Positions 29,666-42,271 of a stretch of 64,000 nt of DNA are shown piece after piece. Position numbers and translations under genes: made by a program. This DNA comes from Anoplopoma fimbria. Lineage: Eukaryota > Chordata > Actinopteri > Perciformes > Anoplopomatidae. Position 1 is the stretch's first letter. Each line of letters opens with the position of its first letter. The notes below the pieces were generated by a model that worked only from the letters and a program-made list of their open reading frames with translations, had not been told where the DNA came from and ran no database searches. The stretch lies in assembly GCF_027596085.1 (NCBI RefSeq), contig NC_072450.1:31835676-31899675 (forward strand). The letters run 5' to 3'.

Positions 29666-31092
29666 TTGATTAAGAGAAACAGTTAGAGGATCTGATTGTA
29701 TAACTTCATTATGGTAGCCTTTCTATCAATGAGTGTGTTCAGAATATAATCTGCAGTATCAATGCATGCCTACATTTCATCAGGGAAAAATTTACAGCTC
29801 AGTGCGCGCCGCCCACCTCCCCGAACCGCAACCAACCCACAAGCTCCAGTAGTCGGATATCTTGCCAAGGCCTTTTGTTCTCAGCCATAATACATCTTTA
29901 TTAGTATAATCCCGTTGCTCCTGTGCTTTACTCACACTCCATTAGTCTTTATCCAAATCATGTAGTTACACACAGACTGTCATTGAAGGCAGGAGGAATA
30001 CTCTCCGGACATCGGCGATGGATAATTGCTTTAACTTTTCCACTCACTGTTTAGTGCATCAAGTCTGAAAAGCCTTTGGCAGAGAGACAACTAGCAGCCC
30101 ACATTTGGAGCTCAGCGCCGAAAATGAAAAGCCTCAGTCTGACAGTTGCACCGTTTCCATGAGGAAGAAACCTGGCTCTGCTCAGTCCCCGTTCCTCCTC
30201 CCCTAGTTTGGATACCACAGCGTGCACAGAGGTCCTGAGATTTATGGCGGCAACTCAACGTAGCTGGTGGGGGGAAAGTCTTCTGGGGTTTTCACATCCC
30301 TCCATTTGTTTTGCACATTACTGATGTTTCCCTTAATGTGCTCCGAGCATCCCCATGAGAAGACGAGACGGGACTGTTCTCAAGTTCAGGCTTCATTTAG
30401 TTTCCCCCCTTGTTCTTCTCTGGAGATAAAAACCTGACATGCAGACCTCTCTGGCTCTCCTGAGGAGCTATTAATACAGGGAAGAGGAACAGAGGAGAGG
30501 GGGTGGCGAGCCCCAGATCCACCTGGCAGACCAAGCTCTGCCATGTTTATTTGGATCCTACATGGGAAATGGATGAATAGGCAAGCAATAGCTGTTAGTA
30601 ATGGAGGCAAACTGATGCTTACAAGGTCCCTTATGAGCACAGGGTGTTTTTTTTGCCAGCCAGAGATCTCTCACACTAATCATCATAACTCTAAACATCA
30701 TAAATATAACTGTTAACTGTTGTGTTTTTTATTGTTGATAGTCTTCATGACTGAAGTAAATATACAGTGCAGCAACAAAAGGTTGGCTTTCTGCCAGTGC
30801 ATGAAATATTTTCAGTATTATTAACATAACAAAAAACACTTTGTCTTTGCATAGTCCCTTAGGCATACATTTATATGTATTTTGTAGTGAAAGTGGCTGA
30901 CCTCGTTCTCTAGCTTCTTATAACGTTTACACACCACGGACATTAATATGGTTCAGATGAAAGTTTGATGTACAAAATTATTCAGGAATCATGTAATGCG
31001 TGCCCCGTCTGAATGGAGTATATTCTTGATCACACAGCTGGTCCACATAAGAAAGGCGAAAAGGTTCTGCCTTCATTGTGAATCCAGCCTCA
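29666..31092. other. Non-coding stretch, no gene recognised
   Basis: The portion 29990-30640 is high-complexity and repeat-poor. No exon was recognised. Confidence 0.4.
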
Positions 31093-31330
31093 TCTTCACA
31101 TTACATTTACATTACAATCATTTAGCAGACGCTTTTATCCAAAGCGACTTACAGGAAGTGTATTCAACATAGGTATTCAAGAGAACTACTAGTCACCAGA
31201 AGTCATAAGTGCATCTCCTTTCTTAACAAAGCGCTCAAGTAGTAAGGCTTGCTACCTTCTTCCAAAGTGCATGTGTAAGGGGAAAAGTCTGAAGTGGTAA
31301 AACACTTAAGTATACAGAACAACTTTGTTG
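31093..31330 (-). mobile_element. SINE tail-type element, minus orientation, partial
   Basis: Opens with tacattacaatcatttagca and gacgcttttatccaaagcga, the reverse complement of the family A SINE tail. The following part (gtattcaacataggtattca, agtcataagtgcatctcc) differs from family A, so this is a related element with a shared 3' tail and its own body. No tRNA head was found. Confidence 0.65.
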
Positions 31331-32299
31331 TTAGAACACATTTCTGCTCATTGGATGACCCTGCTGGTGCGGATAGAAAAAGTAACAGCCTTATCTGACG
31401 CTCATTTTTCTAAAAAAGAAGTCTATAAGTGCAGATTTTTGGGGGGTTTTGTGTGTTGCTGTTGCTGTTGTTATTGTTGCAGTGCTCTCATAATCCATCA
31501 ACGCGTGCCTCTGAACATTTTGAAGTTTCCCATTAGAAAAGCTGTAAGGAATCATCAACATAAGGACATTTTCACACTCGCTTTAGTTTTTTCTTTTCAC
31601 CTTTGTTGAAAACGAGTTGATGCACTAACTAGGATATGGAAACGCCTCTGCTGAATAATTTCTGCCATAGCGAACATTGAACTCACTCTAAAGATCAGCT
31701 GTTTCCAATCTTGACCTCTTGATATACATTGACATAAATACGCAACTATTATATTTGCTCCAATCTAGTCGCTGGAAACGCGTCTCATTCGTTCTTCTTT
31801 TTTGAGACAATATAGAAGTTCATCTAGAATTCCTACTTTTTTATTCTTCTGTCTGAAATCGAGGACCCATTCTAACAAAAAACATTTCAAGGTGGAAATG
31901 TACCACTGCTACCATGGTGAACTACACGTGTGTCACTCTAGAATTTTAAGCTGCAGGCATAGCAACAGAGAGAAAAGTAGTCATGAAAGCAAAGGGGTCA
32001 ACTGGGGATGCTCGTGATGTATTGTTGTTGTCAGAGCAAGTCTGCATTTGTCTGACTGTCACTTACGGTCCATCAGAGAAGATTAAAACAATCAACGTCC
32101 TTGTGAGTGTGTTCGTTCTGCTTATTTTCGGGTTTTTTTCTTTTTAGATTTCCCAAGCCATCCCCCATTTCCATGCAATCTACCTTTGACCTCTAGGGGG
32201 GTTTGATACACACGGACACGGACAGAACAGCCTTTACTATATTCAGAAAAATGCCCTGCCTTTACCACTCAGCCAGATAACTTTGCCAGGCCTCGGTCT
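31331..32299. other. Non-coding stretch, no gene recognised
   Basis: A short (TGT)n-like patch occurs near 31455. Nothing else was recognised. Confidence 0.4.
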
Positions 32300-32720
32300 C
32301 CTCTGGCCGGCCTCGTAATGCCTTCACATAAGGACAATGAAGAGAAGGCGATAAATCTTTATTGAAGCAATTATAGAGCAAATGTTATTTACACCACCTA
32401 ATTGGGCCTGGGTATCTCTCCGCTCATAGAAATTAAGGCTCGAGGGGAGTTAAAATGGACACCAATTAATTTTTGCTGACAGAATCAGCAAAACAGCAAA
32501 TGGCAACAAAGGGAGTTTCCCCAGGAGGTAGTGACTTTAGAGGGAGGTGAGAATAACTCAGCTAATGTAGTCACAACATCCCACCATTTCCATATAAATA
32601 ACTTCCAAAGAAATAAGAAACTAATTTGCGCAGCTGAAAAGAAATCAATTACAGCAACAAACAGGCTCGCGCCATTCCCCTAGACCTTGAAAAGTACGGC
32701 TGACATGGTTATAGCGCATT
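32300..32720. other. Candidate conserved non-coding element
   Basis: Repeat-free, high-complexity DNA with clustered homeodomain-like words (caattat, cctaattggg, caattaatttt). A perfect 9-bp inverted repeat at 32471-32479 and 32485-32493 (ttttgctga / tcagcaaaa) places two TGCTGA Maf-type half-sites 5 nt apart. No coding frame. The regulatory role is inferred. Confidence 0.25.
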
Positions 32721-33981
32721 CTAATGCTTTGCTCGGGTTCTAGCGGAATATGCATAATGTGCACTGACGGACAGGGAGGAGTAACGTCAGCTAGTAAATG
32801 TCAAGTACACATACAGGACCACACACAGCTTATTAAAAAGCTGTCACTAGGAGAGAGGAAGCTAACAGGATGTACCAGACTTGATGAGGATTTATTACCC
32901 ACTGCCATCTTTACTAAATGGCATTCTTACACTCTCGGAGTCTTAAAATAAATCACCCTGCCGATGTGTGTGTGTGTGTTTGTGTCCGGGTGTGTGCGTG
33001 CATGTGTGTTATTGGGTCACTTTTGAAAAGTTGCTTTGTTTGGCATAGTTTTTGACAAGGTAAGGAATTGCAAAGGGCACAAAGAGTAAATGATGGAGAG
33101 TAAATATGGGTAGCGTGGGTTGTCCTTATAACAAACTGTTTGATGGCTGTCAATATTGGCGCACACAGTCAGTTCATGCAATCAACGACGCCACAGGAGA
33201 GAGGGGTACCCTGAATAATTTAGGGGGTAGAACAAGGACCCTGTGGTTTGGGTATTTATTGTTTAAGAGCTTTGGGTTGTTGTCATGGGGCCCATTTCAA
33301 GCACTCTGCAGGCAATTAAGACGAGCTCCGTCTTTGACACACGCCCATTAGCTCTTATAACAGTTCATAAAATAAGCTGTCCCAAAGTGTGAATAACATC
33401 CTGGTACGACAAAAGGTGAGGTCTCACCCTATTTCACGATGAAGTCATTTGACATTGGAGTAGCAGAAGTGGAAAGAATAAAACTCAAATAAAAAGAGCT
33501 AAAACATGCTGCAACAACAGTTGCCACCAGCATTCTCTGAGATTTAGTTCAGGTTGATACCTCATCTCTTGGGGCCAAACCTTCACCTGTATTGTACTGT
33601 ATGGCAAGCTTCACGGGAAAATGTTAACAAATAAAGCATAATAAGGACCTGACAACGCTTTGTACAGTGTAGAAACTGTGTTATATCAGAAATACAGCTG
33701 CTCTGCTGCAACCCTTCTCTTCCCGTTCTGTTCAAGAGGTGTATGTTTTAATCACAGTTACTGTATTGTTTCAGAACTTAAAAGGAGAACTGGGTCAAGT
33801 ATCTAGCATACCACATTCTATGTGGCCACTCTCACTTTCAATCTGTGTAACAAACAATTCTCTGTTAATTCTCCGCTTAAACCTTTGTTTAATTGTAATT
33901 TTAGTTCCCCATTGCGGGATGAAAAGTCTTGGTTTGCTGTCTGAGGGTTGGACACATTTTAATGAGGACTCTGCTGTGTTA
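32721..33981. other. Non-coding stretch, no gene recognised
   Basis: A short GT-rich patch lies at about 32966-33009. No exon was recognised. Confidence 0.4.
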
Positions 33982-34461
33982 CAGGTCTAGTGTGTAGGAT
34001 TTTGGCTGCTTCTAGCTGTGATATTGTATGTTGCAACCAACTAAAAACGTATCCTGTGTGCCAAGCGTGTAGGAGAACTCCTGTGGCTGATGCAAAAATA
34101 TGGCTATATATACCATCTTAGGTGTTTTATAACACTTATGGTCTCAGTCCATGGTGCTGATCAAAGGCTAGTTTGAACAATGGGAGTAGTATGGCGACAC
34201 AGAAATTGTCTGATTTGCTATTGTCTGGAGTTATGGTTTGTGCACGTACAAGCGTCGCATAATTATGGGATGAGGGCCGAGGACAAAACATTTGCACCAG
34301 GGTCAATCATAAGCCTGATAAGCTGCTGTGTATACTCATTCTTAGGTAACAAAAACACAACAACTCTTATTTCCAGGTGATTATACACTAAAGAAAACCA
34401 ACTTATTGATATTATATTCCATTTCTGACAATAGGTCTCTAAATGCTTCACACTGGACTTT
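33982..34461 (+). mobile_element. Non-autonomous DNA-transposon-like element
   Basis: The 5' end aggtctagtgtg and the 3' end cacactggactt are imperfect terminal inverted repeats (10 of 12). Internal phrases include agcgtgtaggagaactcc and ggtgattatacactaaagaa. No coding capacity. Part of the same element is present at 18.06-18.42 kb. The superfamily is not resolved. Confidence 0.7.
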
Positions 34462-37400
34462 TACTCTATGCAACAGCTTTCAAAAGGTGTGATGCACATA
34501 AGAATAAAAAAAGAACAAATAATGTTTTAAAGGTTTCTACAACAATCTAGGATATATGAACACTTCTCTGGGCAGATAATATGGCCAGATAACTTTGAGC
34601 ACCAATCATCATTGATGTAAACAATTTTTGGTTTGGTTTTTGATCATGGTTTGGTTCCACACCATACAACATTGCACACACACTTTCCACTCATGCACTC
34701 ACCTACACTGCTGAAATTACTGACTCCACACACCACTGTTAGAGTAAGTTTTCCTTATATTTTGCCATTGAGTTAATAAGTAATTTGTTAAACTACTTGA
34801 CTGTGTGCATCTCACTCTTTTGTCATGGTCGTGCGGCCCGGTTTGTGACAACAGTCACCGTTCTCCCATTGCTGCATTAGCCTGAGTCTTATCTCTTCTT
34901 CAGACATTAAGCGAAATCCTTAGGTCAGAGCTGGGTAAGCTTTGTTCCATCTCATCTCTCCTCCCTCTCCTTCCTCTCCTCCTGGGGCGGTTGAAAGCAC
35001 TTTTGGTGGCATTTGTTCCAACCAGTCTGGCTGGTGGTCAGAAATATGCTGTGGGTGGTGATGGTCTCAAGGTCCACTGCAGCAAATCCAATCACTATGT
35101 GTCCTTTTCCAATGTTGATGATTTTATGGTTATGTTGAAGGAACTCGAAGCACTTAGTTGAGGTTAAGGAAATACTTAAATGTTAAAATGTCCCTTCTCA
35201 GGCTTCAAGTCACCTTTGACTTGTTCAATATTAAAGCACTATTATTACATACACCTTAAATAGTTTTAAGACCGCTGCGTGAGAAAAAGCAGCTCACAAT
35301 TACAAAAATAGAAAAAAGTATAAATATATAAAGTAAATAAAACTCCTCAAAGTCCTCTGCTTTGTATGCCCAATAAACAGACCTTTTCCCTATATATTCT
35401 GTTCAGTTCAAGAATGTTGCAATTCCTGGATAAAAAAAAACTGCTATAGAACATATTGCTCATTTGCTCCAAACATAACATATTTGGTAAAGTAAAAAAC
35501 TAAAATATAAATCACTTTGAAGGAGACAATTATAAATGCGGTGTCTTCATAAAAGTTAAACGCATGAAGGAAAACAGGAAAAGGCAATTAGACTGACAAC
35601 TCTATAAGAGTAGCCCTTATACTTTTCTCTTCTGTTAATAAATGTGCTCCACTGAGGGGAGGGGTTAAAAAGGAGAAAGAGAGACAGTTCCAAAGCATGA
35701 AAATCAATAATCCTTTAACCCAGAAGTGTCAGACCGTGCAGCTGGGCCGATTGGACAAAGCATGCAGAGACAAAGGTTGTGTTTGAAATAGCATGCTAAC
35801 GTACAGTATACCACATACTAAATCTGTCATTACCAGCTGACTGTTTACAGCCAAGTACCTCAATCTCTGTATCACATGACTGATATCCATCACTATGTTA
35901 TCGATCCGAGCTACCATTAAATGAAAATGATTTATCACAAATGACCCCCTTAATTTGTTCTATTCGAATATTATTATAAGGCAAATTAAAAGTATGAAAA
36001 ATTCTTAGTGTCAAACATGTTTTCTACATTTTGTTCAAGAGTTCAATATTTCCATGAACGGACAGCCTGAAGAGCCTCAATGCATTTTGTTAAATCCACA
36101 TACTATGCATTTGAAAAGCACTACTTACTGAATTTTACATGATATTAAATGAGAATAGTACATTGGATGAATCACAGCAAAAGAAATGTAATCATATTCA
36201 AGACAACATTTCTCTATTTTAAAACTGGTAAAGAGAAAATTCTGACTTTCCAGAGACATAAGTAGGTAAACACAGTATGTCATCCTCTGTCTAACGCCTA
36301 CTGATACATTAAAGTTATCTTTTGCATATATACAAACACATTTTCAGTTGTAAGTGTTAAAATTATGACTTTTTTTATCTGTTTTATTGGAGGATGGCAG
36401 GGATTTTGCACATTCAATAACATTAAATTGAAGTAGCTTGCAGGTCAGCTGTTTTAAAGGATTCTTGGAATTCAATCTGCTGAACAAACTGGGAGCAGTC
36501 TTCATTTGGAGTAGAAATGAGTGGGGCACCAGTGGGAAAACGCAATATTGTCTGCTCTTCCCTCACTGGACAAGGTCAATTAGAGAAGGACATGGATTGG
36601 CAATCAAACCTGACACCAAAGATTGACTATAGTGATTATAACCATGCAGATGGGGGGCTTTAAAGGTTATTAATAATGATTTATGGAATTAATTAAAGGA
36701 GTAAGATAGGATTCCGTGCCTTAAATACATTATATAAGTCCGGCTGAGGGAACATTTACCACTTGCGGGAACTCCAGTTATCAATGCAATATGTTCTATG
36801 ACTGGATGGTTTGTCATTTGGGCTGTGGTGGAGTTATGATTATGATTACAGAGAGTGAAGATGGATCAGCTGAAGGGACGCAACATAAATATCAGATATG
36901 AGATTCCATGGATTGATTCTGAGTACATTTGTCCCAGCGTTGTGCATAAATCATAAATGACACAAACATTGTCTTTTAATAAAGACATGGTTTATTATTG
37001 GTCTGCCTTTGACATCAAAATGTATTTTGTCTCAATCCTCTCTGAGGTGTTTCTGCGCTTCGCTTCATTGGGATTATTAGTGAGTCTCACTGTGTTTTCA
37101 GTACTGTGGTGTCTTTTCATGATGAATTTGAGTTTCTCTTAGTGACTATGTTTTCTTTGCCTGATTAGCTTCTCCAACTACTTAGCTCTTCTGCTATTTT
37201 TTTCGATGCAATGGTAATTTAAACCTGGCCACTTGGAGGCACAGGGAACAAGCTGTGACCACAACACAGAAACAAGATCTCCTCTTCCTGGGAATTCTGG
37301 CAAAATATTATCACCTTAACGTTTCTTTATGGCCAATATGTTAGCAGTTGCCCATGTGCACATCTAGTTAACAACTTTGAACATCATAGCAGTAGTATTA

Positions 37401-37837
37401 GTGTGGTGGGGAATGCTCCTCCCCCAACCAATTCCCTAATCAAGGCCAGTCAATAAAAGGCTCCTGTCCTGTCTCAGTGGTGGCTCGTAGTGGTTTTCAG
37501 GTTACAGGTATGTATTTCAAGGGTATCGGTTATCATGCCAAAGTTTGAGATGCAGCCACCTATTTTAACACTGGACTGACTTGTTGGATGAAAATTGTTT
37601 TAGAAAACTCCATCCTTGTCCTGCTCTTGAGTGATTACACATGTAAATACCCCATATATGAGGTGGTAAGGTGGTTGATTTGCATTATCTTGCAGCATGG
37701 CGAGCCCTGTTAATCCTTGTTTTTCATTTGTAGGTTCACCTGCTGCTGTTTTGCATGGTTTGTTTTTGTTGTTTCTTTGTCTGTTTTGCCTGTTTAACAT
37801 GATGTTGTGATAAATGTATATGGTTCAACCAACTGGG
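34462..37837. other. Non-coding stretch, no gene recognised
   Basis: Long AT-rich DNA. The part at about 35770-36180 has acagtataccacatactaaa and catactatgcat words shared with about 62540-62590, suggesting another old repeat. No exon was recognised. Confidence 0.4.
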
Positions 37838-37860
37838 TTTGTTTGTTTGTTTGTTTGTTT
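37838..37860. repeat. (GTTT)n short microsatellite
   Basis: Five to six gttt units immediately before the 208-bp direct repeat. Confidence 0.9.
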
Positions 37861-37870
37861 TATTTGTCTT

Positions 37871-38078
37871 GATTCTGTTTGGTATTAGTTCCCTTTTTCT
37901 TTAGGTCAAGTTGAGTGCCATTGTTGGGAGGCTAGGCACCCATGGTAACGTCCCTACACTGCATGCATGTGTAAACACTGGGATAAGAGTGCAGACTGTA
38001 CCATTCAGTTGAGTATTGCTGTGTTGCACCTGAGGTGAGTTACTGGTAGCACCCCTGGGCATGCATCAGTTTAGTCTG
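37871..38078 (+). repeat. 208-bp direct repeat, left copy
   Basis: Begins gattctgtttgg and ends tttagtctg. It is repeated at 38376-38583 with a single noticed difference (gagtgcagactg here, gagtgtagactg in the right copy). The two copies flank a SINE. Confidence 0.92.
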
Positions 38079-38375
38079 GGGCGGCTGTGGCGTAGTGGAG
38101 AGCAAGGTAGTTCTCCAATCAGAGGGTCGGTGGTTCGATACCCGGCTTCGGCAGTCGATGTGTCCTTGGGCAAGACACTTAACCCCAAGTTGCTCCCGAA
38201 GGCTTGCCATCGGTGTGGACTGGATGTTGCATGAATGTTAGTTAGAGTCTGATGGTGGCACCTTGCATGGTAGCCTGTCATCAGTGTGTGAATGGGTGAA
38301 TGATATGTAATATACTACTGACTGTAAGTCGCTTTGGATAAAAGCGTCTGCTAAATGACTGTAATGTAATGTAAT
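38079..38375 (+). mobile_element. tRNA-derived SINE (family A, copy 2)
   Basis: Full-length copy from gggcggctgtggcgtagtgg to the (taatg)n tail, with B box ggttcgataccc. It lies exactly between the two copies of a 208-bp direct repeat and lacks a conventional short target duplication. Confidence 0.9.
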
Positions 38376-38583
38376 GATTCTGTTTGGTATTAGTTCCCTT
38401 TTTCTTTAGGTCAAGTTGAGTGCCATTGTTGGGAGGCTAGGCACCCATGGTAACGTCCCTACACTGCATGCATGTGTAAACACTGGGATAAGAGTGTAGA
38501 CTGTACCATTCAGTTGAGTATTGCTGTGTTGCACCTGAGGTGAGTTACTGGTAGCACCCCTGGGCATGCATCAGTTTAGTCTG
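38376..38583 (+). repeat. 208-bp direct repeat, right copy
   Basis: Near-identical to 37871-38078. The unique sequence cctctccaccagtggc follows it. Confidence 0.92.
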
Positions 38584-39756
38584 CCTCTCCACCAGTGGCG
38601 CCCACCAAAGTTTAGTTTATGTTGGATAGGACATTTTAGAATGTTAGCTTGTGATCTAGTCTTGGAGTTTTTAACAAGGCCTTTTTAGATTAAAATGTAA
38701 TCAAGAATAATTTAAAATCCCTTATTGGTTCCAGTCATTTGTCCAATAATATTATTTTCTCCCTTGCAGCTCCCTTCCCTGCAAATTTGATAATATCTTT
38801 TGTGATTCCTTAATAAAACCTTTGGTTAATTATACACATACGTCTCTGTCTGATATCGATAATGAATCTGTGTACCTTAATAATTCTCAAAACAATATCT
38901 TAAGGTTCTTGAATTTATATTTCCTGGGGTGTAATGCCCCAGGTGGCGTTGTTTTGTTTTCTCAATTCTCACCTAAAGCCCACATTAGCATTGAATTAGA
39001 GAATTTTTTTCCGACCACCTGGCAAATGGAAGTCCAACATTTACTCTCCTTTGGCTTCATTTTGGCCTTCCACCTTAATACTAAAAGCTCCACTATGTTC
39101 ATGAGCTAGTCGCTTACTTTGTCTGATGGGATAAAACACTGGGGATTTAAAGGAAGCACTACATTCTTCATCCTGACTTCATCTGTCTCCATTGCATCAT
39201 TGGGAAACATCTATAGCCCACAGAGAAGAACAACATTATGTGATTATGCTTTGCGGTCTGCAGTATGTTACCTATGCTGTAGGCTGTTCCTGTTGCCTAT
39301 CACTATGTCACAGGGACAGATGTCTGGAAACTAAAGGCAATGTATGTCTGAACATTAAGAGCCAGTGGTGACCCTCTAACCTCATGGCTGGTCATTTCCT
39401 CCACAGTGGAAAAAACTCTGTCAATATTGATTTTTATGGTTCTTTTGGGGAAAAAAGCTTCATAAGATGTAGCCCTAAAGGTGATAAATATATAAACATT
39501 GAATAAAAGAAGGGTTTTCCATACGCGGGATGGATATATTTTACCCGAATGGACTCAAAACAACAAAAAAAGATGTGGACAACAAATATTTTATGTATAA
39601 CAAATTGTTTTGGTTTCCAACTAATGAAGAAAGATGTGTTTTGGTATACTGAGAAATCATTGCCCACTTCTTTCCTGATAATACATCAATGCTCACGTCG
39701 ATGGGAGTAGCAACACAGATATTTATTTATTTTACAATGTAGTATGTCATTACATT
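38584..39756. other. Non-coding stretch, no gene recognised
   Basis: A short similarity to the 51.6-kb repeat occurs near 39078-39115 (aaaagctccactatgttcat). No exon was recognised. Confidence 0.4.
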
Positions 39757-40101
39757 AAAGGTGCAATGTGTAAGTATGTATTTTAAAAGATTCCAAATGA
39801 ACACCATTGATAGAATGTGATTAGGTCTATGTGCTGCAGAGATATCTACTGAGATACCATTCTAACCAGCTAGCCCGACGGCACTCCTGAAGGTAATAGA
39901 TAGCAGTGCTACTTTGACTCGCTCTCAGAGTTTCAACAATTTGGGATTTTTCTGTTTGCTTGCCTGTGTTAGTTACTTCATTTTTTATTTTTTTTTACAA
40001 CCAGTGACTGTAAATTTAGATGGTATTGACGCATTATCGAGTTAAAATGCTGCCCCCTACTTCTTTGCAGCATGTGGCCAGATCTTAACCATTGCACCTT
40101 T
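39757..40101. mobile_element. MITE-like element with 12-bp terminal inverted repeats
   Basis: The left end aaaggtgcaatg (39757-39768) is the exact reverse complement of the right end cattgcaccttt (40090-40101). The interior of about 320 bp is non-coding. The T-rich flanks make the target duplication ambiguous. Size and ends fit a miniature inverted-repeat element. Confidence 0.75.
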
Positions 40102-41044
40102 TTTAAAGGAAAGTGCAACCTAGAAAATGTAGGTTTTTTGGGGGTTTTTTTGCCCAGTGGCCATTTCAGACTGCGAGACGGCTCATCTAGCTTGTTAATC
40201 ATTCCCCATACACTGTCAAAAACTGACGTGATCGTTTGATGCATTACTGTGAAATGCTCCAGTAATTATTCTTTTAACAAGGCAGGCAAGCGAAGCAAGG
40301 CCGCCCTCCCTCCCATGTCTCAGTCATTTATTTCTTCATTTTCTCATAATTTAGGAACAATCTCAGTCGTACTGGAGCATGGAGGAATTGTGACCAAGGG
40401 AGAGTGCGCTTTAGCTAATCTAAGATGTCTAATCAGTGTCTTAGCATACTGAGCTACACTGTTCTAGTACCTGTGATTGTTGTTTTCAAGGTAAAGGTAG
40501 TCAGGGAAGCTTGACTTAGCACAAATATAATTTTTTTCAGTGCTGAACTCTTCTATTATTCAACCATACACCCACATGTCCAATCGGCAGTCAAAAAAGT
40601 GACTCCTATTTTGCTCTACTGGCAAAGTCGTAGGTTAAAGGGCCTTGCTTAAAGGCAACTGATTGGTAGTTTATTTTTGACAAAGGTCAGAGAGTGACTC
40701 ATTTACTTCCTACGCAGAGGTTTTTCCCTGCCAATCTTGGGATTTGTACCAGATGACCTCCAGGTTGCATGCTTGCTTTTACCTCTGCAGTAAATCTTTT
40801 CTGCAGCTGCAGCTCTCGTTTCATTGACAGAGTGTAAGTATAGGTCAAAACATAAAATTAACATGAGACTGATATGTGCAATGTGTCATATTTGATTGCC
40901 AGATTTCAGTACGATCTTACTGCCTTAACCATCTAATTTCTTTAAACATTTATATGTCACATCTGTACAGATTTTGATTTATTTTTGGGTCAGGATGGAT
41001 ATAGCACTCACAAAGAAGTCCCATCATTTCTTGCGGAGAGGATG
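40102..41044. other. Non-coding stretch, no gene recognised
   Basis: No exon or RNA gene was recognised. Confidence 0.4.
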
Positions 41045-41906
41045 TGTCATGGCCTCTACCTCTGCTTAGCCTGCAGCCACTCCCCCTTTCCCTGTGTGTG
41101 TTGGTGTTTGTTTGATTGCAGTGGAGACAGGTGTACAGGAGCCAGGCCACCAGCTGTCCTCCATCTCAATCAGCCTGCCCTTAAAAGCCCGGTCCGGACT
41201 CCTCCACACCGCCAGATCGTAGACTCTGTTAATCAGTTAGTGTCGCTCTAGCTCTCCAGTCTATTTGGCATATTATCGGTTACCCTGTTGCTTAATTCCT
41301 GTTTTCCTGTTCCCTCAGCTTTCCCCTGCCTGAACCTGCCTTTGTCTCCAGCCCTGTTCCCTGCTCGTCTCCAGCTCCAGTCCTGGGTCCCTGGCTTCGC
41401 CCCACCTGATCCCCTCGTCCTTCCTGCAACGCATGCCCTGTTAAGAACATCCATCCATCCATCTTCCGTAACCGCTTATCCAGTTAAGGGTCGCGGGGGT
41501 GCTGGAGCCGATCCCAGCTGTCAATGGGCGAAGGCAGGGTACACCCTGGACAGGTCTCCAGCCTATCACAGGGCAGACATATAGAGACAAACAACCACTC
41601 AACGCGCACATTCACACCTATGGGCAATTTCAGAGTCATCAATTAACCTAAGCTGCATGTCTTTGGACTGTGGGAGGAAGCCGGAGAACCCGGAGAGAAC
41701 CCACGCTGACACAGGGAGAACATGCAAACTCCACACAGAAGGTTGTCCAGCCTGGGAATTGAACCCGGGCCCCTCTTGCTGTGAGGGGACAGTGCTAACC
41801 ACTACACCACCGTGCAGCCCTGTTAAGAACAATAACTCCCTTACCCCTACTCTCTGCCTCCCCGTCTCTCTGTGCTGCATTCAGGCCCACCAGTCTCGTC
41901 ATAACA
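41045..41906 (+). mobile_element. Solo LTR carrying a nested SINE
   Basis: Termini TGTCATGG ... CATAACA, flanked by ggatg (left) and gaatg (right), a 4/5 match to a 5-bp target duplication. The interior is pyrimidine-rich with cagccctgttccctgctcgt and a short ctcccttacccctactctct motif after the SINE. Without the SINE and its duplicated target, the LTR is about 480 bp. No internal retroviral coding sequence is adjacent. Confidence 0.6.
41450..41816 (-). mobile_element. tRNA-derived SINE (family B), inserted in the solo LTR
   Basis: Closely matches the element at 20127-20483. On the minus strand it has gtagtggttagcac (A box) and gggttcaattccc (B box). The 15-bp word gccctgttaagaaca flanks it exactly at 41435-41449 and 41817-41831. 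This is a clean LINE-type target-site duplication and shows that the SINE arrived after the LTR. Confidence 0.93.
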
Positions 41907-41969
41907 GAATGTTAGGTGACACTCGGTCAGAGCACTCCCAGGGCTTGGATGGACATGCCACTCTCCTGG

Positions 41970-42271
41970 TTACATTACATTACATTACAGTCATTTAGCA
42001 GACGCTTTTATCCAAAGCGACTTACAGTCAGTAGTATATTACATATCATTCACCCATTCACACACTGATGACAGGCTACCATGCAAGGTGCCACCATCAG
42101 ACTCTAACTAACATTCATGCAACATCCAGTCCACACCGATGGCAAGCCTTCGGGAGCAACTTGGGGTTAAGTGTCTTGCCCAAGGACACATCGACTGCCG
42201 AAGCCAGGTATTGAACCACCAACCCTCTGATTGGAGAACTACCTTGCTCTCCACTACGCCACAGCCGCCCC
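41970..42271 (-). mobile_element. tRNA-derived SINE (family A, copy 3), inverted
   Basis: The reverse complement runs from ggggcggctgtggcgtag to the (taatg)n tail and matches the copies at 17.56 and 38.08 kb nearly throughout. The B box is slightly changed (ggttcaatacc). Confidence 0.9.

Noticed and set aside
37838..38583. CRISPR array or satellite at the direct repeat
   Set aside because: Only two long copies with a SINE between them in a vertebrate genome; no array.
41599..41880. Open frame in the family B SINE (similar frame at 20212-20466)
   Set aside because: The same peptide appears in both SINE copies because the SINE is repeated; it is not a gene.
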